Assembly: GCA_958354085.1 (NCBI GenBank)
Contig: CATWUX010000071.1
Coordinates: forward strand, 1 to 11,312
Direction of reading: 5' to 3'
Length of the DNA stretch: 11,312 bases
Origin: an uncultured Oscillospiraceae bacterium
Lineage (GTDB): Bacteria > Bacillota > Clostridia > Oscillospirales > Acutalibacteraceae
Made by a program: the position numbers and the translations under genes. The stretch's first letter is position 1, and each line of letters begins with the position of its first letter. Of the stretch, positions 6,205-11,312 are shown in pieces. The notes beneath the pieces were generated by a model that ran no database searches, was not told the origin of the DNA, and saw only the letters and a list, made by a program, of their open reading frames with translations.

Positions 6205-7359
6205 GTGAGATTTTTTGCAAAAATACAGGATGTGTTCCGTTCATATATACGCTATACCGATTGGATTTTGGTTGGATTATGCGCCATAGCCTCGGCGTAT
6301 GGCTTTACTCTGGTCTATTCCGCTGCTGTTACCGCCGGAAAAGGACGCGGCGGCTATCTCATTCAGCTGCTGGCGTGTATCGTCGGCTTGTTGGTTGCGC
6401 TCGTGATCTCGCGCTTTGACTACGAAATAATCTGCGCCGGTTGGCCGATATACGCCGGCGTGGTGCTGATACTGATGATTCTTACCTTTACCCCTCTTGG
6501 CCTGAACATGCCCGGCACCGATGACACCGCGTGGCTGAATATCCCCGGTATCAATGTTACGTTTCAACCGTCCGAGCTGTTAAAGATTGTCTTTATCATT
6601 ACATTTTCCAAGCATCTGGTGATGGTGCGCGACCGGATGAATCGCCCGCTGGTCGTACTGGGGCTGTGCCTGCACGCCATCGTTCCGGCAGCGATGATTT
6701 TCAAACAAGGCGACGACGGAACGTTGCTGGTTTTTCTGTTCATTTTTCTTGCCATGATGTTCGGCGCGGGTATCAAGCCGCTCTATTTTTTGATTGCCGG
6801 CATTCTGGGAGCTGCCGCTGTGCCGCTGGTTTGGAACTTCTTCTTGGACGAAGACAAGAAAGCACGATTTCTGTCGCTCTTTTTTGTGGAGGAATACGCG
6901 GAAACCATTGGTTGGCAGCAACAGCAAGGATTGATGGCGATCGGCTCCGGACAGCTGACCGGTCTTGGCTTTCTGGAAGGCGGCGGCCATGGTCTGTACG
7001 CCCGCAACAACGACTTTATTTTCACGGTTGCCGGTGAAGAGTTCGGTTTTATCGGTGGCATGGCGGTCATCCTGATTCTGTTATTTATTGTGCTGGAAAT
7101 TCTGCGCTGCGCCATGACAGCGCGCGACACGCTGGGCACCTATATCTGCATCGGCATGATGTCGTATATCGGTTTTCAGACACTCATTAATCTCGGGATG
7201 AATCTGCGCGTATTGCCCGTTATCGGCATTACTCTCCCCTTTTTCAGCGCGGGCGGCAGCTCGGTCGCTACGCTCTATATCGGCATGGGACTTGTACTCA
7301 GTGTGTATTTTTCCAGTCGCGCCCGCAAGCATAATTCCATTTTTACAAAACCGGTTTAG
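6205..7359 (+). CDS. rodA: SEDS-family peptidoglycan glycosyltransferase, RodA/FtsW type
   Basis: SEDS proteins are polytopic membrane enzymes that polymerise lipid II into glycan strands together with a class B PBP. The 384-residue protein has about ten hydrophobic segments. Conserved features are FQPSEL (120-125), KQGDDGT (167-173) matching the QPDxGT loop with the catalytic Asp at 170, the AIGSGxLxGxG region (245-255), NDFIFTVAGEEFGFIGG (269-285) and LPFFSAGGSS (344-353). The GTG at 6205 is chosen because GAAAGGGG ends 4-5 bases before it and because it begins the normal N-terminus; an upstream TTG in the same frame lies before the promoter. The overall match favours RodA (elongation) over FtsW, but SpoVE/FtsW cannot be excluded from one window. 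No PBP or mre genes are adjacent. The mobile element begins shortly after its stop. Confidence 0.92.
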   Translation: MRFFAKIQDVFRSYIRYTDWILVGLCAIASAYGFTLVYSAAVTAGKGRGGYLIQLLACIVGLLVALVISRFDYEIICAGWPIYAGVVLILMILTFTPLGLNMPGTDDTAWLNIPGINVTFQPSELLKIVFIITFSKHLVMVRDRMNRPLVVLGLCLHAIVPAAMIFKQGDDGTLLVFLFIFLAMMFGAGIKPLYFLIAGILGAAAVPLVWNFFLDEDKKARFLSLFFVEEYAETIGWQQQQGLMAIGSGQLTGLGFLEGGGHGLYARNNDFIFTVAGEEFGFIGGMAVILILLFIVLEILRCAMTARDTLGTYICIGMMSYIGFQTLINLGMNLRVLPVIGITLPFFSAGGSSVATLYIGMGLVLSVYFSSRARKHNSIFTKPV

Positions 7360-7400
7360 TTTCTTACACAGCCGCCCGAATAGGGCGGTGACTTAAGAAA
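7360..7400 (+). terminator. Inverted repeat after rodA, possible terminator
   Basis: A CCGCCC/GGGCGG stem (7372-7377 with 7383-7388, five-base loop) is nested inside a seven-base outer repeat TTTCTTA/TAAGAAA (7360-7366 with 7394-7400), separated by unpaired five-base arms. It begins just after the rodA stop. There is no clear T-tract, so it may be a weak terminator, or part of the site into which the element inserted. Confidence 0.4.
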
Positions 7401-7408
7401 ACATTGAA

Positions 7409-7448
7409 GCAAAAGGCGGTTTAGCTTGACGGCTATGCCGTCTTTTGC
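7409..7448. terminator. Nested hairpin over the recombinase stop codon
   Basis: GACGGC (7428-7433) and GCCGTC (7437-7442) form a six-pair stem with a three-base loop. Outer arms GCAAAA (7409-7414) and TTTTGC (7443-7448) flank it. On the plus strand the stem is followed by TTTTGCTGTTTTT, so it looks like a terminator for read-through from rodA into the element. On the minus strand the recombinase stop codon falls in the hairpin. Confidence 0.55.
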
Positions 7449-9196
7449 TGTTTTTGAGTTGTATTGTGGGCTTCTTCGATAGCCCGTGTAAAGTCAAATG
7501 CACCGATGAAGTTATAGACAATGGTGATCTCCCTTGTCTTGGATTTCTTGTCTGCGTGGGACACTTCGATGCGGTCAATAAATTCTCGGAGAACTGCCGC
7601 GTCAAGCTCCTGCATATCCGTGTACTTCTTCACCGCTGCGACAAATGCCTTGGCGTTGGTTTTCTGCTGCTCCTGCTGTTTCAGCTCCTTGCGCAAAACC
7701 TCTGCCATAGATTTAAGGTTGCTCTGTTCCAGCTCGTAGTCATGGGACATTTTGATAAATCTGTCATCGGACAGCTTACCCATTACATTGTCCTCATACA
7801 ATCTGGAAATGATACGGTCAAGCTCTGCAATGCGCTTATCAGCTTTTGCCAGCGTGTCACGCTTACGCGCAAATTCCGCGTCACGATCTCGCATACTGAT
7901 GTCTGCCGCTTCTTGCATAAACTCGGCTTCATGCTGGCTCACATACTGTATGGCTTCGCGCAGATTCTTTAGCACGATTTCATGCAGTACCACATTTCTG
8001 ATCGAATGTGTTGTGCATAGGTCTTTCCCCTTGCGGTAGGTGGAGCAGATAAAGTATTTCTGTTCCTCCGTAAAATTGGTGGCGCGGCATTGATACATCT
8101 TGCCGCCGCACTCTGCACAGTAGAGCAGCCCGGAGAAGATACCCATATCACCCATCTTGGTAGGACGGCGGCGGGATTTACGGATATTCTGGACAATGAT
8201 AAATACGCTTTCCTCAATGATCGCGGGCTGGGTGTTCTCAAAGATTACCCAATCCGCAGGATCGTTCCAGAGCTTCTTTTTGCTCTTATAGGATTGCTTC
8301 GTTGTCTTGAAGTTTACCGTGTGTCCCAGATAGTCCACGCGCTCCAAAATGCGGGAAACGGTTTCATTTGTCCACTTGTACGGATCAGCCGTAGGCTTGT
8401 TGCTAGCTGGCAGCCCTTTGGAATGAGCATAAGCAGTAGGATTCAAAATCTGATGCTGTTTCAGCCACTTGGCAATTTGAGTAGGTCCAAAACCGTCAAC
8501 ACAGAGGGAGAAAATCTTTTGCACAACGGCTGCGGCTTCTTCATCGACAATCCATTTCTTTTTGTCCTCTTGGTCTTTGATATACCCGTATGGGGGAATG
8601 GTAGTCAGATGTTCGCCGGATTTTCCCTTGCTCTGCCATGTGGCGCGGATCTTCTTGGAAGTATCGCGGGCGTACATTTCGTTGAAAACATTGCGGATAG
8701 CGGTAAACTCATTCTCGCCCCGGGTGCTGTCAACACCGTCATTGACGGCAATAAAGTGTACGCCAAACTCCGGGAAAAGAACATCCGTATACATACCCAC
8801 TTGCAGATAGTCGCGCCCGAATCGGCTCATGTCCTTTACGATGACGCGCTTAATTTTGCCAGCCTTAATATCAGCAAGCATACGCTGGAAGCCCGGACGG
8901 TTGAAGTTCGTTCCCGAATAGCCGTCATCCTCGTCATAGTGCCGGATAGCGGTATACCCGTGGTCTTTGCAGTAGCGTTCCAGAATCTTCTTCTGATTGG
9001 CAATACTGTTGCTCTCACCGTCCAACTTATCTTCCTGCGACAAGCGTTCATACAGGGCGGTTATGCCTTCTTCCTGCGCATCCATTCCGTTGCCTTGCAC
9101 ATAGAATTGCAGAACATTGTCACGGATCACGCTGCGGAGTTCGCTGCTTAAAGCGTTGGGTGTCTGCACGCTCTGAAATTGGATTCCGTTCATCAT
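7433..9196 (-). CDS. Large serine recombinase (site-specific integrase of the element)
   Basis: This enzyme cuts and rejoins DNA through a serine-DNA bond to excise and integrate the element. The 587 residues show the resolvase catalytic domain at about 45-190 with YERLS (catalytic Ser53), the Arg-rich KDMSRFGRD (121-129) and DDGYSG (90-95). Then follow the recombinase DNA-binding domain (about 195-320), a zinc ribbon with C360-x2-C363 and C384/C394, a long helical coiled-coil region (about 425-515), and a C-terminal segment of the DUF4368 type (about 515-575). All visible catalytic residues are intact. The start overlaps the stop of the upstream resolvase-domain gene by four bases (ATGA), with an AGGCGGTGA site in front. 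A second Met follows at once. Its position at the element end, transcribed outward, is typical of TnpX/TndX-like systems. Confidence 0.95.
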   Translation of the reverse strand: MMNGIQFQSVQTPNALSSELRSVIRDNVLQFYVQGNGMDAQEEGITALYERLSQEDKLDGESNSIANQKKILERYCKDHGYTAIRHYDEDDGYSGTNFNRPGFQRMLADIKAGKIKRVIVKDMSRFGRDYLQVGMYTDVLFPEFGVHFIAVNDGVDSTRGENEFTAIRNVFNEMYARDTSKKIRATWQSKGKSGEHLTTIPPYGYIKDQEDKKKWIVDEEAAAVVQKIFSLCVDGFGPTQIAKWLKQHQILNPTAYAHSKGLPASNKPTADPYKWTNETVSRILERVDYLGHTVNFKTTKQSYKSKKKLWNDPADWVIFENTQPAIIEESVFIIVQNIRKSRRRPTKMGDMGIFSGLLYCAECGGKMYQCRATNFTEEQKYFICSTYRKGKDLCTTHSIRNVVLHEIVLKNLREAIQYVSQHEAEFMQEAADISMRDRDAEFARKRDTLAKADKRIAELDRIISRLYEDNVMGKLSDDRFIKMSHDYELEQSNLKSMAEVLRKELKQQEQQKTNAKAFVAAVKKYTDMQELDAAVLREFIDRIEVSHADKKSKTREITIVYNFIGAFDFTRAIEEAHNTTQKQQKTA

Positions 9197-9615
9197 TTGC
9201 AGTCACCGCCTTTCATAAGAAGCCACGCGAAATTTAGGGCTTCATAGAGCTTGCGGCTTTTGTCCAGTATGGCGCGGAGATCTTCGCCGCCTACGGTTTC
9301 AATCCCAATGTCATACTTAGCTGCATACTCCGAAAAAAGCAAAGTGTGTACTGTGTTCCGTGAGATACGGGAAATGTCGGTAACAACGATTTTCCCGATC
9401 CTGCCCTGTGCCATAGCCATCTGCATTTCATTCAATGCCGGACGATCAAGGCTCAGTCCGCTAAATCCGTCATCCACATACAGGGTATAGGCTGTTACAC
9501 CGTTTGTCATTGCATGGTGGAGAAGTCGGTACATTTGATTGTCAAGGTTCAAATCTGTATTGATATGCGCCGCACGATAGTAGTATGCGGTCATCTTGTC
9601 TGGCTGCTGTTTCAT
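9193..9615 (-). CDS. Small resolvase-domain protein lacking the catalytic serine
   Basis: The 140-residue protein is only a serine-recombinase N-terminal domain: no recombinase, zinc-ribbon or C-terminal domain follows. Recognisable parts are the first strand AYYYRAA (10-16), the NLDNQ segment, DDGFSGLSLDRPALNEM, and VVTDISRISRNT. The family motif Y-x-R-x-S is Y12-Y-R14-A-A16 here: Ala replaces the nucleophilic Ser (9568-9570). The arginine motif D-x-SR-x-SR is kept. The gene overlaps the large recombinase by 4 bases and follows a good AGGAGG site and a promoter at 9658-9686. Without the Ser it should not cut DNA; a role as partner or regulator of the large enzyme is inferred. It might also be a decaying relic, although the frame is intact. 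Confidence 0.88.
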   Translation of the reverse strand: MKQQPDKMTAYYYRAAHINTDLNLDNQMYRLLHHAMTNGVTAYTLYVDDGFSGLSLDRPALNEMQMAMAQGRIGKIVVTDISRISRNTVHTLLFSEYAAKYDIGIETVGGEDLRAILDKSRKLYEALNFAWLLMKGGDCK

Positions 9616-9621
9616 GTTTAC

Positions 9622-9649
9622 CTCCTGTTCCGGCAGCCGGACAAACAGG
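9622..9649 (-). promoter_or_regulatory. Leader hairpin touching the ribosome site of the small resolvase-domain gene
   Basis: In the leader RNA, CCTGTT and AACAGG arms flank a CCGGC/GCCGG stem (single-base loop) with a three-base bulge. The 3' arm runs into the AGGAGG ribosome site just before the ATG at 9615, so folding could mask part of it. This is read from complementarity by eye. Confidence 0.45.
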
Positions 9650-9677
9650 TTATTTATATTATACCATCAAACCTGTT
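9644..9677. repeat. Dyad AACAGGTT/AACCTGTT around the -10 box, candidate operator
   Basis: Two perfect eight-base inverted arms (9644-9651 and 9670-9677), 18 bases apart, are centred on the -10 box and span the expected transcription start. Such placement is typical of a repressor site. Which protein would bind is unknown. Confidence 0.45.
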
Positions 9678-9686
9678 CGCCGTCAG
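9658..9686 (-). promoter_or_regulatory. Promoter for the two recombinase genes
   Basis: On the minus strand CTGACG (9681-9686) and a perfect TATAAT (9658-9663) are 17 bases apart. Transcription would begin near 9651, about 35 bases before the small resolvase-domain start codon, and would cover both recombinase genes. Confidence 0.65.
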
Positions 9687-9701
9687 TAGGCAAGATGTAA
9701 A

Positions 9702-9875
9702 TTATTTGTGGCTCTTTGCCTGCTGCATATCATTTCTTATCATGCGGCGAATTTTTGTCGCGGCGTCCTCTTTTGCGCCATCCTTAACGACGGCCTTCAC
9801 GATATATGTCATGTCCCCGATTTTGTACTCTCGTACAACGGGGACATTTGTTTTCTGATTGATTGCTGTGTTCAT
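9702..9875 (-). CDS. tnpW: TnpW family transposon-encoded protein
   Basis: A 57-residue protein matching my memory of the TnpW family in clostridial elements: NTAINQKTNVPVVREYKIGD, then TYIVKAVVKDGAKEDAATK, then a basic helix KIRRMIRNDMQQAKSHK. TnpW is a small protein of Tn4451-type elements; its biochemical role is not established as far as I know. The ATG at 9875 follows AAAGGGGGA by about 10 bases; a TTG three codons earlier sits too close to that site. The gene lies 86 bases before the small resolvase-domain gene, and the recombinase promoter sits in that gap. Confidence 0.85.
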   Translation of the reverse strand: MNTAINQKTNVPVVREYKIGDMTYIVKAVVKDGAKEDAATKIRRMIRNDMQQAKSHK

Positions 9876-10049
9876 AAGAAACAAATCCCCCTTTCATGGG
9901 ATAGAAAAACTTAAATCATAATAAAGAAGCTCAAAGGACGGCTGCTGGCGCAGCACCACGGGAATTTTACCCCTCCGACGGTCTGCCGAAGCCCTGCCCA
10001 TCGCCTGCGACGCTTTAAACGCTCGGACTGTGGCTGCAAGGGAGTACCA

Positions 10050-10142
10050 TTATTCCTTTTGCGCATCCTCGCCCGCAAGCTGCCACACTGCATTACGGTG
10101 AAAGTGTTTGTCGCTCGGCATATCCTCCCGGATACGGGTCAT
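10050..10142 (-). CDS. Possible 30-residue peptide
   Basis: ATG at 10142 to TAA at 10050 encodes a hydrophilic peptide (MTRIREDMPSDKHFHR at the start, ending in GEDAQKE). The same frame continues upstream of the ATG through Cys-rich codons (CAEPCGGC) back to a stop near 10220 with no normal start codon, so the peptide could be the end of a decayed longer gene. The upstream GGTGGG is a poor ribosome site. I would treat it as unproven. Confidence 0.2.
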   Translation of the reverse strand: MTRIREDMPSDKHFHRNAVWQLAGEDAQKE

Positions 10143-10177
10143 GGCGCACCCACCGCACGGCTCGGCGCAAAAGGGAT
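10052..10177 (-). ncRNA. Candidate structured RNA closed by a 13-bp stem
   Basis: Bases 10165-10177 pair with 10052-10064 over 13 positions with one G-U on the RNA. Inside, TATCC/GGATA and ACACT/AGTGT can form smaller hairpins. It lies in the gene-poor gap and on the strand of all element genes. No known RNA family is recognised; the stem could also be chance or a remnant of terminal repeats. Confidence 0.25.
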
Positions 10178-10285
10178 GTATCCTTTGTGCTTTATGACGC
10201 AATCGTCGTTATCTTACGCGCGTATTTGTCAAGGAACAGTCAGTCGGACTTGCAGAAAGGGGAAAGTGCTTGTCCGGCAGTCGGG

Positions 10286-10525
10286 TCAATCTACCCGAAA
10301 AGTGAGGATCTTCGTTATGAGCTTGGTTTCCAGCCTCCGTCGCAGTTCTTCGTCCACACAGAGATGGGGATTGCCGTATTCGTCGTATAGCTCGCGCAGT
10401 GACAGTTTGGCAATATAACCCGCATAGTGTTTCAAAACCGCGTTGATGGCTTCCACGTCGCCGCCTGCTGCTTTCTGAATGACAGTAAAGGGCAGCAGAC
10501 GTGCGTTGTTTAGGTTATTGTTCAT
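10286..10525 (-). CDS. HTH protein, Tn916 ORF8-like conjugative-element regulator
   Basis: A 79-residue protein of the small helix-turn-helix family common in Tn916/Tn1549-type elements. It starts with LLPFTVIQKAAGGDVEAINAVLKHY, the family's recognisable core, followed by GYIAKLSLRELYDEYGNPHLCVDEELRRRLETKLI. Members are thought to help control element transfer or excision genes; the exact role here is not shown. The start at 10525 overlaps the stop of the upstream sigma-like gene by 11 bases, after a GGGAGGAAAA site, so the two are coupled. A short hairpin (10281-10286 with 10293-10298) spans its stop codon, without a T-tract. Confidence 0.88.
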   Translation of the reverse strand: MNNNLNNARLLPFTVIQKAAGGDVEAINAVLKHYAGYIAKLSLRELYDEYGNPHLCVDEELRRRLETKLITKILTFRVD

Positions 10526-10943
10526 CTGCTTTTCCTCCCATCAGTTCTCTCAGCAATTTTAAGGTGGCGGATCTGCGGTAAGCAACGGAGCTGCGCACCA
10601 TGTTCAGTGCCTTGGCGATCTCGCCGTCCGGCATATCAAGGAAATAGGACAGCAGGATAATATCGCGTTTCTGCTTCGGCAGGGCCGCAATTGCTTCCGC
10701 CAGTTCGTCGCTTGCGATTTGGACGGTATTGCCCAGAACGTCGAATGTCCGATCGTCGGCAAAATAATCATCACAAACCGAAAGCTGCTCCATGACTTCT
10801 ACCGGAAGATCTGAAAAACTGATTTCCCGGTTTCTTTGTCGTGCCAGCTCGTCAAGGTAGTCCCTTGCTTCGTTCCGCAGTACCTTTTTGCAAAATGCAT
10901 CAAAGGTATGCCGTATGTGTTCTTCATGCGAATGAGGTTCCAT
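10515..10943 (-). CDS. Sigma-70 region 4-like regulator, Tn916 ORF7-like
   Basis: The 142-residue protein has a sigma region 4 type helix-turn-helix in its second half (about residues 79-133: AEAIAALPKQKRDIILLSYFLDMPDGEIAKALNM, then SSVAYRRSATLKLLRELM). The first half (EEHIRHTFDAFCKKVLRNEARDYLDELARQRNREISF) is the usual N-terminus of these element-borne sigma-like factors, and no full region 2 is seen. In Tn916 the matching gene pair sits in the regulatory module that controls excision and transfer. The ATG at 10943 follows a strong GGGAGGTGA site. A 50-base symmetrical dyad lies about 48 bases upstream. Confidence 0.9.
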   Translation of the reverse strand: MEPHSHEEHIRHTFDAFCKKVLRNEARDYLDELARQRNREISFSDLPVEVMEQLSVCDDYFADDRTFDVLGNTVQIASDELAEAIAALPKQKRDIILLSYFLDMPDGEIAKALNMVRSSVAYRRSATLKLLRELMGGKADEQ

Positions 10944-10990
10944 TTTCTCACCTCCCTTCGCAACCGCAAAGGCGGGTGATTTTCTTCCCC

Positions 10991-11040
10991 TTTCGCCACT
11001 ACTACGGTGACGGGTACCCGTATTTCCAAATGTGGCGAAA
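10991..11040. repeat. 50-base nested dyad upstream of the sigma-like regulator
   Basis: A perfect 12-base palindrome (ACGGGTACCCGT, 11010-11021) and a perfect nine-base outer inverted repeat (TTTCGCCAC, 10991-10999; GTGGCGAAA, 11032-11040) share the same centre at 11015.5. The ten-base spacers do not pair. It may be an operator for a tetrameric or paired regulator, or an RNA hairpin in the regulator leader. Confidence 0.6.
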
Positions 11041-11159
11041 AAAGTTAAAGATTTTTACGGAATCGCCATGCGCAAATCTTGCATGCCTGTTGATCTCAAG
11101 TGTTTAGTATGAAAGCCTAATGATTAAAAACGAGGTATACCTTGTTAGAGATGACAAAA

Positions 11160-11191
11160 GGCACCCAAGCGAACAAAGACGCTTGGATGCC
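11160..11191 (-). terminator. Terminator after the ABC ATPase gene
   Basis: On the minus strand a 12-position stem (11180-11191 with 11160-11171; one mismatch in DNA, a G-U pair in RNA) with an eight-base loop is followed by TTTTG. It lies about 58 bases after the ABC gene stop and should separate it from the sigma-like gene. Confidence 0.75.
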
Positions 11192-11249
11192 ATGCGATAA
11201 TAATATTTGTCTAATACTCGTTACATAGAAAAGGTGAAAATGGGACGCC

Positions 11250-11312
11250 TCACTTGCCGAGAACAACAACCTCTTCACACTCTTTAACAAGGCGCTCATC
11301 GTGCGTTGCAAG
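11250..11312 (-). CDS. ABC transporter ATPase, C-terminal end only (5' part outside window)
   Basis: Only the last 20 residues are in view: LATHDERLVKECEEVVVLGK then TGA. The THD is the H-loop of an ABC ATP-binding domain, followed by the usual closing strand (EEVVVLGK). Whether this is a transport ATPase, for example of a peptide or antibiotic exporter, or an ABC-F protein cannot be told. The gene ends at a terminator and points the same way as the other element genes, so it is probably cargo. No residue outside the H-loop can be judged. Confidence 0.75.
   Translation of the reverse strand, partial: LATHDERLVKECEEVVVLGK

Larger units (their letters stand above)
9876..10285. other. 410-base gap without a convincing gene
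   Basis: Between the HTH gene and tnpW I see no gene with a good start and ribosome site in a family I know. The stretch holds a 13-bp inverted pair (10052-10064 with 10165-10177) enclosing 100 bases, smaller hairpins inside it, a possible 30-codon ORF, and an arginine-rich 60-codon leftward frame (9911-10093) without a ribosome site. A TTGACA on the minus strand (10227-10232) has no good -10 box at normal spacing. It could be a leader, a structured RNA, a transfer origin or decayed coding sequence. Confidence 0.6.
10944..11249. other. 306-base gap between the sigma-like gene and the ABC gene
   Basis: This stretch holds the nested dyad (10991-11040), the ABC-gene terminator (11160-11191), a CATGC/GCATG repeat near 11068-11086, and the strong ribosome site of the sigma-like gene. 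I found no promoter box pair that I trust and no gene. Confidence 0.6.
7390..11312. mobile_element. One end of an integrative element with a serine recombinase (3' part outside window)
   Basis: Everything right of rodA has the content of a clostridial integrative/conjugative or mobilisable element: a large serine recombinase at the outer edge and transcribed outward, a coupled resolvase-domain protein, TnpW, and a Tn916 ORF7/ORF8-like regulator pair, followed by probable cargo. All genes share the leftward strand, unlike the chromosome beside them. The exact left end is not resolved; it should lie between the rodA hairpin and the hairpin at the recombinase stop, about 7389-7410. The right end, conjugation genes and relaxase are not in the window. 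The class (self-transmissible or not) cannot be told from this part. Confidence 0.75.

Noticed and set aside
8090..9151. Long rightward open frame (353 codons) opposite the serine recombinase
   Set aside because: It lies wholly antisense to a well-supported gene, has no ribosome site or family resemblance, and is expected from the codon bias of the recombinase.
9911..10093. Leftward 60-codon frame in the gene-poor gap
   Set aside because: Very rich in Arg, no ribosome site and no recognisable fold; possibly a spurious frame or decayed sequence.
10206..10232. Perfect TTGACA on the minus strand at 10227-10232 as a tnpW promoter
   Set aside because: At 17-base spacing the -10 position reads ACGACG; only a poor TAACGA at 15 bases is available.
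10281..10298. TCGGGT/ACCCGA hairpin at the HTH gene stop as a terminator
   Set aside because: Only six pairs and no T-tract on the minus strand.

Overview
The window looks like the chromosome of a low-GC-branch Firmicute of class Clostridia, probably in the Oscillospirales/Ruminococcaceae range. The reasons are strong AGGAGG-type ribosome sites, a SpoIIQ-like sporulation peptidase, a YkpA/YbiT-type ABC-F ATPase, and a clostridial-type integrative element with a DUF4368 serine recombinase and TnpW. This placement rests on gene content and motif style, not on a search.

Bases 1-7360 are core chromosome. An ABC-F ATPase (5' end outside the window) runs rightward and ends at a long perfect hairpin. 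Facing it is a leftward three-gene operon: an ECF sigma factor, a membrane protein with an N-terminal anti-sigma-like tail and an extracytoplasmic rhodanese domain, and a small membrane protein with a Cys-Gly-Cys motif. The sigma and rhodanese genes overlap, and a good sigma-A promoter lies about 120 bases upstream of the sigma gene. Divergent from this operon is a SpoIIQ-like M23 peptidase. It converges on upp across a two-way terminator. upp is the last gene of a leftward tsaE-tsaB-upp operon (t6A tRNA modification plus uracil salvage). tsaE and a rightward rodA (SEDS glycosyltransferase) are divergent, with a clear promoter on each side of the gap.

From about 7390-7410 to beyond the right edge the DNA looks like one end of an integrative/conjugative or mobilisable element inserted just after rodA. 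All its genes point left: a large serine recombinase at the extreme end, a small resolvase-domain protein overlapping it by 4 bases, TnpW, about 400 bases without a convincing gene, a Tn916 ORF8-like HTH protein, an ORF7-like sigma-type regulator, and the tail of an ABC ATPase that is probably cargo. The other end of the element is not in view.

The points most worth a second look are: (1) the small resolvase-domain protein has Ala where the catalytic Ser should be, yet is translationally coupled to an intact recombinase; (2) one of the two ATP sites of the ABC-F protein has lost every catalytic motif while the other is intact; (3) the sigma/rhodanese/CGC-protein operon looks like an undescribed trans-envelope sensing module; (4) dyads and hairpins sit at the control points of the mobile element. 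I found no CRISPR array, tRNA or rRNA.
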